Below the pieces are notes generated by a model, which did no database searches, had not been told where the DNA came from, and saw nothing but the letters and a program-made list of their open reading frames with translations. The translations under genes were made by a program, and so were the position numbers. From assembly GCA_963971285.1 (NCBI GenBank), contig OZ020252.1, positions 15,413,662-15,477,661 on the forward strand: a stretch of DNA of 64,000 nucleotides, in the 5' to 3' direction. Positions within the stretch are counted from its first letter, which is position 1; each line of letters begins with the position of its first letter. The stretch is from Astropecten irregularis. Its lineage: Eukaryota > Echinodermata > Asteroidea > Paxillosida > Astropectinidae. Of the stretch, positions 38,201 through 50,600 are shown piece by piece.

Positions 38201-38861
38201 AGCCAGTTGTGAGGGCACTCGGCGAGTAATATGAAAGCACCGTCAAATCATCTACAATAATAGGGTTCACACACAGCGCATCACATCAACAGCTTTTCAA
38301 AAACCACCTCCATAATAAGCAAATTATACACTGTAGGTTGAACATTGCCAGTGTAACCCCCTTTTCATACAGGCATTCCAGCGTGCGGCAAACTAAATAG
38401 ATTAGGTCGCCCACAAAAGGTCGCCGACCTAATTCAGATTTTGGTTTCAGACAGGCGAGTACAAATAGGCCTACCAACAAACGAACAATAGGGCAATAGC
38501 AACAACACTGTGGAAGACTTTCGGGGATTGATTGAAACCTTTCAGGGAGGACGAAATGTACATTATTAGCCTCATGTGCTTTGTGACTGTTGTCATCGTA
38601 AACAACCGTCATAACTGGCATCGTAGCTGTTATACATTGTTTAATTTAAACAATTTGTTTTATACTGATTACACTGTAGGCCTACCACATCTTTGACTTT
38701 GCCCTAAAAATCATTAATTTGGTTGGTTTTTGTATTCCTGGGCAAAGGTCTTTTGAAAAGTCATTATTTTCATGCCAAAAAGTTTTACATGTGTGCATTG
38801 TGGGATATGTCTGCAGTTCACTGCTCATTTGCATTCATTTGCATTGAGTTCAGCTTGTGAC

Positions 38862-38977
38862 TTGGGGCCTGTTTGTTTAACACACTGGATCCCATATTTT
38901 GGGATCCACATCCTATGCAGAGTGTGCTAAAATGGGATCCGGATCTGCAGGATTCGTCATAAACAAACAGGCCCTTG
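38862..38977. mobile_element. Short MITE with GGGCCTGTTTGTTTA ends
   Basis: The perfect 15-bp terminal inverted repeat GGGCCTGTTTGTTTA (38865-38879) is matched by its complement ending at 38974, flanked by the TSD TTG (38862-38864 and 38975-38977). Length is 110 bp. Inner GGATCC palindromes extend the fold. This is a PIF/Harbinger-like size and TSD. Confidence 0.75.
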
Positions 38978-39410
38978 ATTGACGTCTGAAAATCTAGCGC
39001 CATTCTGATCGTTGATCTGTCATCATTTGGCTCGCCTGGTTGCTCATAATTGTTTCAGACGTCAAACTTTCTATGTACTTAATTCAAATCATGCCTTTCA
39101 ATTGGTTCGGTGCGCCGCTAGAACAGGGGTAAATTTCCCCATTGAGAACTAGGTTTAATACTGCCCTGTAGTTTGTACGTCATAATGATATATTCAAGGG
39201 TGGATCGAACCGTATTACATGTACGTGGGACAAAAATACAACGTGAGTTTTGACGACTAGGGCGAAATATAATGTACCGGTATGCAATTTAGTCCTTGTA
39301 CATGTACACTGTACATGTATAAATGGTGAAGGAAGGTCTCCCAAGGCCTGTGACTTAGGCAGATAAGATCCTAGGAATCCAAACCGCGGGAAACCATAGA
39401 AACCAGCCTA

Positions 39411-39709
39411 CAGATCAGGGCTCGAAATATCCACTAGACAGTGGACCGAATCTAGTGATTTCAGTGTCGGTCTAGAAAAGTGTGAACTGCACTAGTCCGG
39501 ATGTCTAGTGATTTTGTTGCACAATAAAATACTACCTAAATTGGTGATTTTTGATACAATTGCATACAATTATGGTTTTCCTATGTACATGTACATGTAT
39601 GTGTATGAATGTCGCAGGTCTCATGAAAAAAGTTCAGGTCTAGTAAAAATGCTTCAGTTACTAGACCTGCTGTCCAGTGCTTTTTTCACGAAATTCAAGC
39701 CCTGCAGAT
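39411..39709. mobile_element. MITE with CAGGGCTCGAA ends
   Basis: The termini CAGGGCTCGAAAT (39416) and CAAGCCCTG (ending 39704) are imperfect inverted repeats flanked by CAGAT on both sides. Internally, TCTAGTGATTT-like segments repeat. It is about 289 bp and non-coding. Confidence 0.6.
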
Positions 39710-40578
39710 TAGGCTCAAGGGATGTCCTTACAGACATGTATTCTACAGGATTACAGGGATGGCTGTATGGAATACATGGGGATTTAACCCTCTCAATGTT
39801 AAATCAAACTGACAGTATAAATAGGACCAGAAGCCGAAGGGGGTATGTACTGTACACATATGTACACTGTGCATTGTCCACACTATTATTTTTGTTGGCC
39901 TAATGAGCTGAGACATTGTGTAGGCGTCGCAGTGCGCTGCGATTAGCACAGTGAAAGAAGACCACAAAAAAAGTGCCGCGTCCGATCAAGGTATGGAGGG
40001 TGTGCCGATAAGAATCTTTCCGACATGGTGCCTAGATCGTGTGAAAAATGAATTGAGCCATTAACTTGGAAATAATGCAATTATTGGGTAGGGGCACCGC
40101 TGTGGTTTTTACAGTATTTTATTATTTTTTTAAGGGATTTGGCATAAATAAACTAGGTGTTACTGATTGTTGCATATTTATTTTTGTTGTTGTGTGTTCC
40201 CATGGCGATCAGAGCTTATTGTCTGGAAGTTTAAAAATGGGCGTCACCATGAGAAGTGCTAATAATAGCAATAACCAGTACTGTCTATTGTTGAGGTTTA
40301 CAAAGTACAATCAATGTGATTTGGATTCAGTGCGAGATAGATTTAGATTAATGGTTTATAAAGTAATTCGTTTTGAGGTATTCATGTAACACTATGAGAT
40401 TATACTCTTTTTATGAGTTTGGGTGGCTGTGAAAAGAGCCGGTTGATGGCTCGATGTCCCGGTCATTATGCTCTGGCCGTCTTCATTTTTTATGTATACG
40501 ACCCATTTTGTCCTGATCTTGTAAATGTTTGCCTATTGCATAATATATTCAAGTTCAGCATTCAAGAGTAATTGGGTC

Positions 40579-40947
40579 TTAAAGGTAGTTAGTATCATAC
40601 TTTGGTAAGACACCAAAACAGAAATGTTGACAGATTAACGTATAACTTTCATGGTATGAAGATGGGGCTGGTAGAAACCTACCGTTAAATTTATTCCACC
40701 TGAAATGGTGTACTTATCCAGAAATTAGTAAAACAACGACTGAAAATCTTTTTGATCTTTTAAAAGATCAAAAATAAAAGTGAAAAGACTTAAGAAATAC
40801 TGCGCCCGTTTTTCACATTTTTCTCAAAAAGTGGGCACAGTATGGGACTGAAATTTTCACAGATGACTGTGACTGTATCTTCCTTGATATTTTTGCCCAT
40901 GAATCTGTACTTCTTTGACCAGAACCAAAGTATGATACTACCTTTAA
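40579..40947 (+). mobile_element. Complete TTAA-family MITE
   Basis: The element is 40583-40943, with left end AGGTAGTTAGTATCATACTT and right end AAGTATGATACTACCT, flanked by TTAA. The middle contains the small palindrome GATCTTTTAAAAGATC. It is followed at 40950-41170 by two diverged copies of an AATCGTGAAAAATGGCT-containing segment about 190 bp apart. Confidence 0.7.
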
Positions 40948-41170
40948 ATCAATCGTGAAAAATGGCTACAATTCAAATTTCAATGACCTCATTGTGTTAA
41001 CCCAGTTATCCCAGCCCCATTCTTCTAAGTTCACTCTTTTGTTGTTTGTTTCCTTTGATCTTGCCTACCCCTGACCCCACTTTGTTTGACCACACTTCCT
41101 GGGCGTAGATCAAGTTCACCATTCAAGGGCTTTTAATTCAATCGTGAAAAAAATGGCTCCAATCCAAATT

Positions 41171-42393
41171 CCAGTGGTTTGGACAATTTATTTGTTCAAT
41201 ACATGAGAAGGGAAGACAACTGAAGAAACCTCCATAAAAATCTCCATAATTCCCATTTTTCACTAAAGAGTGTTTTCATCACTTTTGTTGTATCTCACAG
41301 GCCTATGTGTCACAATCTGCCCTATTTTTTGATTTATTACTGGTAATAAATCTTCTTTACAATATGGAAATAAACGTTGAAAAGAAATGGAAAAAAAACC
41401 TTCACTCGCTTGATTGCATCTCTAAATCAGGTAGTTTACAATTGTATTGTTCAATTTGTATGCATTATACTCCCAATGGCAGATTTTGACAAATTGGCTA
41501 CGTACTGGCACACAAATGACAAAGGCCTAACTTTCTATTCATGAAAGAATCTTAGTTTGGCTGCTATGGTCTTTTTATAAAACTCTTGAAACATTGGCGA
41601 AGTCCGTTTTGTTAAATGTGAGTAAATTGAAGGCGTAAACTGACAATACAAGACAGCTTTTTAAAATAATTTAAAGTATATGAGACCGCCTGAGGTCTGA
41701 CTTGGGTTGGCAAACAAGTCATTCTTTGCAAATTGTCCAAGTCAGGTCACACGTGTCAAATCTGGTATTTCCAAGTCAAGTCACGAAAATAGTGACTCGA
41801 GTCCAAGTCACAGTCACTCGAGTCAGCAGTGTTGTCTCTGTCCCTGTACTAGAACTTTGAGCCTTGGGATCATGTACAGTACATAACCAAGAACTTGTTT
41901 TCATTCCTTGACAGAGACAAATGGGCGTTGCTCAAGTTGACTGTTCAGTGGCTGGAATATTATGAACGTGCTTTACACCCAAGGTTTACTTCCATCACCA
42001 ACCTCAGCAGTAGATTACTACCATATATCATAAGCTACAGTAGTTATCCACATTATTTTAAAACTGTCACTCAAAATTGTGATGACAAAGCAAAAGCTGG
42101 TTTCACAATCACAGTCAGTGTGACAGTCCTCATAATATTGAGCTGGAATCGTTCTAACAAATTTCACGTTCTATAATTAATTATATTGTCCTTTATAGTT
42201 CTTCTCTGTTGTATTGGTTAAACAAACCTATGTACGTACATACCAGTTCAGTTCTCAAAGCTGTCTCTGATCAACGAGAATTACAGGCTTTTTCAAGTTT
42301 TCTGTCTTCAAAGGGAAGTGCTCTTTATTCATGCATATTTTCTTTTTACTATTAAAGGAGCACCATTATCATGCTTGAATCAACTCTGGGGCT
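41171..42393. other. Intergenic, no gene seen
   Basis: Only short ORFs without splice-site support are present. Around 41690-41830 there are repeated CAAGTCA / GACTCGAGTC motifs of unclear meaning. Confidence 0.5.
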
Positions 42394-42805
42394 ATTAGGC
42401 ACGTTCTCACACACCAAATTAGCGCGACTATTTGGGTCGCGATTTGGAGCGCGACCCAAAAAGTCGCGCTTATTTGTGTGGGGACACAAATAATCGCGAC
42501 TATTACTGCGATTTGGAGCGCGCTCCAAATCGCACTAATAGTCGCGTCTTTTTGCAAATAGTCGCGATTATTTGCTGTGTGAACGGTGCACCAAAAAATA
42601 CCTGTTTTTTATATCCCATCATGCAAGGGCGGGCCCGCGAGTTTAACGCAGGATGCATGCCAACTACACGCTTCACTGCGCACGGTACGATTTGGGTCGC
42701 GCTTTTTTGGCTGTGGGAACCCAACAAAAAGCGTGACTATTTGGGTCGCGATTTGGAGTGCGACCCAAATAGTCACGCTTTTTGGTGTGTGAGAACGTGC
42801 CTATT
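42394..42805. mobile_element. CpG-rich palindromic inverted-repeat element
   Basis: The termini AGGCACGTTCTCACACACCA (42397) and its complement ending at 42802 are near-perfect inverted repeats, flanked by ATT. The interior carries several copies of a palindromic motif (TTTGGGTCGCG then ATTTGGAGCGCGACCC), two near each end. GC and CpG content is far above the flanks. A 132-codon ORF across it is judged a by-product of the palindromes. Confidence 0.72.
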
Positions 42806-43224
42806 TTGGAGATGCACTAAATTTCACTAATTCAGATGCGGTTTTCTCAGCTATGATGACAGCATGCCAGAGGGAAACAGTTCAAAAGGAAGAATTATTG
42901 GTAATTGGTTATTACCAATTGTGTGATGTACTGTACATAATTCGTAGGAAAGTTTGGATGACATGATTTCAAGTCATTATTACAGTTCACATAATGTATA
43001 ACATGCACAACCATCAGTACATGTTTACTTCTAGAAGCTTGTAGAAAAGCTGACCTAACCACACCTACAACTGTTTATTTTTCTAAGAGAGGCAGAACTC
43101 CCACTTTTCCCTATTGAGCAGTCAAGCGTTGTTCAAAATTGTCAACCATGTACTTTCCATGTACACTCACGGTGTTTACACTTGATCACGCATTATGGAA
43201 GATCTAGCCTGTTGTCACGATCAA

Positions 43225-43470
43225 GCTATTAAAGGTTGTATCTTACTTTGGTAAGAAACCAAAACAGAAATGTTCACAGATTTACGTATAACTTACAGGG
43301 TATGAATATGGTGGTGGTAGAGACATACTGTTTAAAATTGTTTCACCTGAAATGGTGTATTTATCCAGAAATTAGTAAAACAACGACCGAAAATCTTTTT
43401 GATCTTTTAATAAGATCAAAAATAGAAGAGAAAAGACTTTAAAAATACTGTGGCTGTTTTTATCATTTTA
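43225..43470 (+). repeat. Partial TTAA-family MITE
   Basis: It begins TTAA then AGGTTGTATC with ATACTTTGGTAAG, and covers the left two-thirds of the family consensus, including the GATCTTTTAATAAGATC palindrome, before diverging near 43465. No right terminus is seen. Confidence 0.65.
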
Positions 43471-43845
43471 AAAGATAACGCGCCGATTACATGAACAAGG
43501 TATTGTGTAGGTTACAAATCCATGCTGTTCTACTCCTAATAAGACATTTAAACATAAGCGAATGTAGAAGAAGGGTCTAGTCTAGCCAACCACAGTTGCT
43601 CTTTAACCCCCCCCCCCCCCTCTAGAACCACGGCTGATCCATGGTACATGTACTATTAATAAATCATGTCTATTATAAAGGTAATCAATGTGCACATGTG
43701 CATTCACATGTGACTTTGATTTTGAAGTTAGATGGTTTGTCAAAGACTCCCAAAGTTCAGAAAGGGAGGGGAGCCCTATCGGTAGCTACAAAAAGAAATC
43801 ATGTACCGTACACAGCGGACGGGTACAATTCCAATTGTATATATA

Positions 43846-44279
43846 CAGGGTGTCCAAAAAAAAAAACGCAACACTTGTGTCGAGAACTATTATATGAAAA
43901 TCAAAATGTTTATCACTTCAAGATTCTGACATGTGATACAACTATGTCTTGGCTATCACCATGTCGAATTTGAGCAAAAGTGGATTAAAATTGAGCGACA
44001 AAAACTCAGACTTAAATACCAAACCTCGAAACCAGATTTTCATTTTTCTTTCATACGCATTATGTGTGTATTGACAACTATGCAGGTTATCCTTGTAAAT
44101 TTGTCTTTAAGGAGTACACTTTCAATTGGTAATATTTTCGCCAATTTCAGTCCAAATATGCTTAAATTCTACATGGTGATAGCCAAGACATGGCTGTATC
44201 ATATATGAATCTTTAAGTGACAAACAGTTTCGTTTTAACATAATGGGTCCCGACACTGCGTTTTTCCTGGGACACTCTG
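43846..44279. mobile_element. Palindromic MITE with CAGGGTGTCC ends
   Basis: CAGGGTGTCCAAAAA at the left and GGGACACTCTG at the right are imperfect terminal inverted repeats. Inner arms also pair (ATGTCTTGGCTATCACCATG near 43945 against CATGGTGATAGCCAAGACAT near 44173). It is about 434 bp and non-coding. The left edge is preceded by TA, but a matching right TSD is not clear. Confidence 0.65.
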
Positions 44280-46610
44280 TGTTTATATATACATGTATAC
44301 ATACATATAATTATATATAATTATATATATAGTCAAAGGTTTGCTTTTAATAATTCTTTTAATGTTTTTTTTCTGATTAACCTGATTGAAAGTATTGATT
44401 ATGGCATTGCATAAATTCTACTGTACCTGCCGTCCTGCTCTGATAAATGCACGTCCAACCAGGCAAAAAAGGAAGTCTGATTCTGACGTACGTATGATAT
44501 AATACAGAAAATGCATTTCCGATGGCTGTTTGTCAACAGCGATCTTTCCTTTCTTGTATTTACTGATTATCCAGAATCAATGGCCTGATAATTGCCTAAC
44601 TTTGTACAAACTGTGGTACCTGGTGTTTTGTGGTTGAACCATGGAGGAAGGAAAACATGGTTGAACCAAGGAATGTCCAAGGTTACCTTTCAAAATTAAT
44701 ATTCAGATTGATTTATGGTGTTTGTTCATAATCTGTAGCCACTAGTGCCAGGTGTTTCAAACCAAAACCAACAAATGTCAGATTGATTTATATGGTTTTG
44801 TGAATATTATGATCACCCAGCTGTATCAGTAATTTATTGCTCTACACCCCCCCCCCCCCCATGTGCTTGTATTAGATCATAGAGTATTAGGAGGCTTAGT
44901 ATAGACTGTCTGGTGCTAGGACTTGTGTTCAGTATTTAGACATATGGGCAATGGCAGCTCCTTCCCCCACCCCCTTCCATCCCCCCTGGGCTGTCATCTC
45001 TCGGTTTGTATTCTGGGACAAGATAATGAACTAAAGGCATTTTCCCCGCTAGAGCACTCATCACCCGGGGCGAACTCACCCCAGGCTGCCCTGGGTGAAC
45101 AATTTCAGCCCTGGTCCTTGCTGAGACCTTACAAGAACTCTGAACGAAATAAGAAGTGCGAAAGTATGAACGATCCACATGTACCAAATGTCATCATGCA
45201 AAGCTTCAAATCTTTCTTGTCAAAATAATGTTTTACAGGGGAGTTACATGTAAAAAAAATTGTAGAAATCGTATCAATAGAAAATACCCTTTCCAAAACC
45301 AATATATTTAGCAAAGATTTCTTTCATAAAGAAATTGGACCCTGTTTTCCAAGAAGTGGGTTGACAATTGTGCAACCACTGAGGGTCACGTACCAACACC
45401 AGGTTGGATTGGGGCTAGGTCTGTTGATTCCAAATGATACAAGTAGGTGGTGCTAAGTTATAACAGAACCCCCGCAGAGCATGGTCTTGTGTATAGCCCA
45501 CACATTTTCGAGGCTAAGTCCGATCAGGGTCAGCCTGAAGTGCTGAGAAATTGTGTCCTTTTGGGCGTTTGCATTCAGAACCAGGCGGAAAGTTCAGACC
45601 CACTCGGATTGATTCATTCAGTGGCAACCTTTTGAAGGTCAAGTTCAAGTGAAATGCTGTGACTGCATGATGTGGTCGGTCTGCCTTTGATATGTGGTTT
45701 TTGATAACTGCGTCTTTGTGTGGATTATTCGTATTAAAGCCAATGCCGGCCAAGCTGCAATAATATGTTTACCTTGACGCATGGCAACACGTACCGGTAA
45801 ATAACAACAAAAATACTTTTTTTTAGTGGCTGATTTTGTGTTAAGTATAGATAACCATTGCCTACTAAACATCAGAGTTTTGAGAAATGTTTGAAAAATG
45901 CACGTAGGCCTTTTAATTTGGGCAAAGATGTGTCAGCACTATCTCAGTAACTTCTTGAAATCTATCCCTCCCTCAACTCTTTTGAAGTTTTTGGCAAAAG
46001 GTTAAGATTGACTGGTCACACAGTTATAGATTGAACTTTGACGTACATGTTCCCTGCTGTCAGTATGTACCACCTTGGACTGTGGAGGTAGAATTGCTTG
46101 GACCAGTTGGACTATTGTTTTAGAAACAATGAATAAATTACATGGAGATATTGAGAGTAAGAGTAAGAGTTTTTCCTTTGGAGAACTTGCTTTAATCATG
46201 TAAGAGCTGGCATTTCTGTGTTATCATATAAATGATAATACATTGAGTGGGTTTTTTTTCAATGGAAGATGATTTGTAGGCCTAAAGGTCACAGAACAGC
46301 ACTCACACTTTTGGATAATAAAGGGGAGAGACAAAAGCTCATCTGGCAGGAAATGCTTCTCTTTGCTCTGTAAATACCAGTAGATGTGATCTGCCAAATT
46401 GAATTGTCAATCACACGTCATGAATCAATTTTTGGCAAAGTGTAAATCAGTGGGACTATCCGACAAGGAATATTAGATGTATTTATTTATTTATTTTTAT
46501 TGTTAGGATGCATAGAACTCAAATTATTTTTATCTCAGAATGAACAGCTTGCCTTTTCATGCACGAATTGATTGGACTAATAGAAATGTGTTCTTTTGAT
46601 TTATTTATTT
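44280..46610. other. Intergenic with homopolymer tracts and partial MITE copy
   Basis: No gene is supported. A poly-C tract lies near 44847. The stretch at about 45360-45640 resembles the interior of the 56108-56735 element (shared GGGGCTAGGTC, AAGTAGGTGGT and GGCATGGT-like motifs), so it is probably a degraded copy. Confidence 0.5.
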
Positions 46611-46679
46611 TATGAGATTATGCACCTTACGTACATTTTAATACATATTAAAATGTACATAATGTGCAATAATCTCATA
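46611..46679. repeat. Near-perfect 69-bp hairpin palindrome
   Basis: TATGAGATTATGCACCTTAC runs into GTACATTTTAATAC and is mirrored by ATTAAAATGTACAT and AATGTGCAATAATCTCATA, with almost no loop. It could be a minimal foldback element or a replication-slippage palindrome. Confidence 0.7.
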
Positions 46680-47002
46680 TGGCATGAATGTGTCATCACA
46701 ACAGAACCAAGCAAATCCCAATTCAATAACTAATTAACAGCAGAGTGGAGTGAGCATGTATAATGTACATGCACGTGCATTTTTGGCTGATTATCCCATG
46801 ATATGGCATAATTTCCATTGTGAAAAGTATAATGTGCATACAACCACGAATCAGGGCGGACATTTAGGAAAGCCATCCTAAACAACCCTCCTCTGTGATT
46901 GGCTGATTCTGCCATCATCACATCTCAGGGTGTGGGGAGGAAAAAAATGAAAAAGCAAAAAAAAAAAAAAATAGTTGTGACGTATCAAAAGTTTCAAGTG
47001 GA

Positions 47003-47494
47003 ATGAACAAAATAATATGCAATGCTTCTCTGAAAGTCGGAGTGTTTGTCCCACATATGAAGGGTTCTTGGATTACTGCTCAAAGGATCACAGCAGGGGT
47101 AACAGTGACAACAAAAGATGGTTACCAATGCCTGATTGATGCTGAATCTGACCATGAATGTGGGAGTGATTATGTAAATAGGTTGGAAACCAAATACCAA
47201 GTAAGGCTGGGACTTAATGAAGAATCTCATGTGCCCGCTGGTTGGGTTTCTGATTGGTCAATTATGATAAGCAGGAGTAGGGACAAGGCATGCAAAGGGG
47301 TTGGGGTGAACGAGAAGACCGACCAATCACGAGCTTGTTGCGTGATCAGAAACGAAGGTCTGATTAAAGTTTGCCGAATTGTTCCCTGGGTGCCAGATTC
47401 AACACCGTCGCTCTGCCGCAAGGACAAGAACGGGGTGACCCTGTTACATCAGAATTATCTGAAATTCGCTTTTAATACACGTATTGAGATTTAA
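47003..47494 (+). other. Unexplained 163-codon ORF upstream of gene 2
   Basis: This is the longest uninterrupted ATG-to-stop ORF in the window, ending 44 bp before the gene 2 start codon. It starts MNKIICNASLKVGVFVPHMK and contains eight cysteines. It matches no family I recognise, shows no signal peptide, and the minus strand is also partly open (47227-47427). It may be 5' UTR or promoter sequence of gene 2 that happens to be open, since CCAAT-type motifs (ATTGG / CCAAT) occur in and near it. Confidence 0.2.
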
Positions 47495-47538
47495 TTGAGT
47501 GAGCCAGGAATAAACATAAAAGTACTGCAGTAACTTTC

Positions 47539-47626
47539 ATGAGCAAGACAGGGCCAATGATGGCTCCTCTTCCTCATCAGTCAGGAATACTCAGCTGGAT
47601 TCTTATTCTGTTGGCATTTACCGGAG
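47539..47626 (+). CDS. Signal-peptide exon (gene 2)
   Basis: The ATG opens 29 codons: [16 protein letters not shown] then a hydrophobic core [14 protein letters not shown]. The exon ends at donor GTACAT in phase 1. That phase fits the lectin exon 51793, and the predicted cleavage would fall just before the lectin domain. The 4.2-kb intron that follows is repeat-rich. The start is chosen because it is the only upstream ATG giving a signal peptide in the right phase. Confidence 0.7.
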
Positions 47627-50600
47627 GTACATAATAACATTTCTCATTGTTCTTTTTCTAATGATTTATCAATTACATTTTGGCTGGGGGAATCATTTCA
47701 GAGGATTTCTGCAGAGAGCAAATCTTCTGTCTATTTGTCCTTCTGTCCGTTTTATTCTCTTTCTTTTTTTTTAAGTGGGAATTTTTTGTCTCACTGTTTT
47801 ATAGCCAATAGATTTCCCAGTTGAAAGCTGGTTTCCGGACTTTTGTACTACGGTTTCACGATCATCTTTGAAATGGTGGTGGCCCACTTTCACCAAAACA
47901 TGTACTACATACTATCTGTATCTGGAGCAAGTCCCTAATGCATTCCCTTAGTGCAATCCTGAACTATGCAATGGTACAGTAGTCATCTATGAAAACTGAT
48001 ACACTTGAAGGCCCGGCTTTCAAAAACTTATTCTGAAAAGGCATCCTGTTCCATTGTTATCCCATGTTTATTTTTTATGTGTTTTTATTGAGTACAACAT
48101 TGGTGTTTTTTTCTGGCAGTTTTTTTTTTTTAATATGAGTTAATATGTTTGAATGATACTCCAATATATTGTCTGACTAGATTTTTGGCTGAAAGTTGAG
48201 TCCTAACTATAGGCAACTGTATACAGGAAGGTCTGTTATAAGAAATTAAGGAATGAAGGATTATTCAGAGTAACAGTAATATTTGTGAGACAAAATATCC
48301 AGATTTGTATACCATTAGATCATATTTTTGTCTCAGAGCTCAGAGTTCAGAGCTACATGTCCATTGCACAAGGTTCCTATTCAGATGTTTTTTTGATTTG
48401 CCTAGAGCTGTAAATCTTAAATAATAATAATAATAATAATACCACGATTTATAAAGCGCATTTACCCTCACTTCTTCCATTACTGGGAAGGGGATAGATC
48501 AGGTTGTGCATAGCTAGGTTTGTTACATGTGAGAATGGCATTTTTCAATCATTTAGACTGATTGTACTCATCTTTTACACATAAGGCCTAAAAAAAAAAT
48601 GGTTGTGTTGCCCTCAGCGACCGACCGTAAAATGCCAAAACTTTGGGTCGGATTTTTTTTTTTTTTTCTCTGAGTCCTAAAGTATACAAAATCACCATTT
48701 TTGACAGAAAATGTAAGATTTAGCAGTAAAAAAGCGTGTCTCCTCAAAACGACCCAAGACCGTTGATTTATAAGCCCAGGTGACCATACATCCAGTAACA
48801 TCCTGTATTTATTCTTAAATGTTTAAAAGTCTGCCAAAAAAAAAAAAAACTAGACATTGTGGTTGTGGGAACAACCACTAGGTGTTCGGGGTCTCATTTC
48901 GTTCTGGAACTGTTGTGAGAATGTCTGTTGGAACGCATGTGTGGCATATTGAAATACACTTAAACTGTGTGACGGAGCAAATGATCGTGCTGAGTGCAGT
49001 GTATTCGTATTATGTACACTGACTGATAGCGTATAGAAAATGGTGTCACCTTTAAATAATGTAAAATTGCCCGGACGATAACTTCCGGTTAGTTCATCAC
49101 AAACAACTGAAGATTTGCAAAAATCATCGTATGCGTACGATGTAAACAATTTGCAATTTGCACTGATGTACGTCATGTAATTACCGAATAAACAGCATTT
49201 GAATAATTACATCATGTTTCCTTTAAAAACACATAACTTCTGGTTGAATGACGTCACAGATTTTAAACTTCACACATATGTCAAGGTGCATTAGTGCTTC
49301 ACACTCACCAAATTTGGCGGAAATCCGTCGTTTACTTTTGGATTACGTAATCACTGTATATCTTTAATCCACCGTAGAGGGCGCTATACAGCGTGTATGA
49401 CGTCATCGTTTATATTTTCTGAAAGCCCAAGACCTACTCTATCTTTTACCCAGAGAGGTTTTATGTGCCCAAATCCTTCCGTTTTCGAGTTATTTTGAGT
49501 CAAACATCAACTTCCGGTAACACCGGAAGTGAAGGTCATTTGTACACAACACTAAATATGTTAATTGTTGAGATTCACGTGTTGAGTAACATATGTCAAC
49601 ATCAAAATCGTAGGTCATGTGGTTCTAAAGTAATAAAGCACCAAAGTTTTTCCTAAAAACGCTTGTAATTTGATACCCGATGACGTCATCATGACGTCAA
49701 TCTTCTAAATACAACTTGACATCATGACCGAAGTTCCCACCAAGTTTCATGTCGATATCTTGTAACTGTCATATAGAAGTCCTGCTGACAAGTTTGGGAA
49801 GAAGAAAAAGAAAAAAAAGAAAAAAAAAAACTCGAACAATAACAATAGGTGTTCGGCTTGAACCCGAACACCTAAAAAAAAAAAATCGACCGACCGACCG
49901 ACCCCAAATTTTAATTTTTCCACTTGAGGGCAACACAACAATTTTTTTTTAGGCCTAATGAGATAAAGTATCTTTGACCAACAACATGTAAATACCTGGC
50001 ACACAAAGTATGTTTGATTTTCTGTCATCCTCTCTTCTTTATACTGAATTCATTTGTGTTCCGATTGAAAAAAAAGGAACAAACTATACTTGGTGTGTAC
50101 TAGTAGCTATTCGAGGCAACAAAACTTTTGGATTTAAAAATGTGTTCGTCCCTACTATCAGAGCACAGTCAGCTTATTGCTAAGTCCAACTAGCAGGACC
50201 CAATTTTATGGCTCTGCTTAGTACTGAATTCTGCGCTTATGATCCTCATTCTTTGCTTACGGGACTTACTAAGACCTGCATGTACTGTATCATATATGCG
50301 CCACATTGAACATGATTGTACGCCATACAGATTGCCTGTTGTAGGTGTTGTTCGTTATAGTGAGTAAATACTTTTGTCAAAGAAATGCAGATTCATGGAC
50401 AAAACTATCAAGGAAGATACAGTAACAGTCATCTGTGAAATTTCTAATCCCATGCGGTTCCCACTTTTTGAGAAAACTGAAAAACGCTCACAGTGTTTTA
50501 AAATCTATCCACAGGAGCTTTGATCTCCCTAAGATTAAAACTGTTTTTTTGTCGATAGGGCTCCACGCTCTAGCTATTTATAGAATACGCGGCAATACGC

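Noticed and set aside
39508..39903. 131-codon ORF
   Set aside because: It overlaps the CAGGGCTCGAA element and low-complexity DNA, and no domain is seen.
42432..42830. 132-codon ORF
   Set aside because: It is created by the CpG-rich palindromes of an inverted-repeat element, and both strands are open for the same reason.
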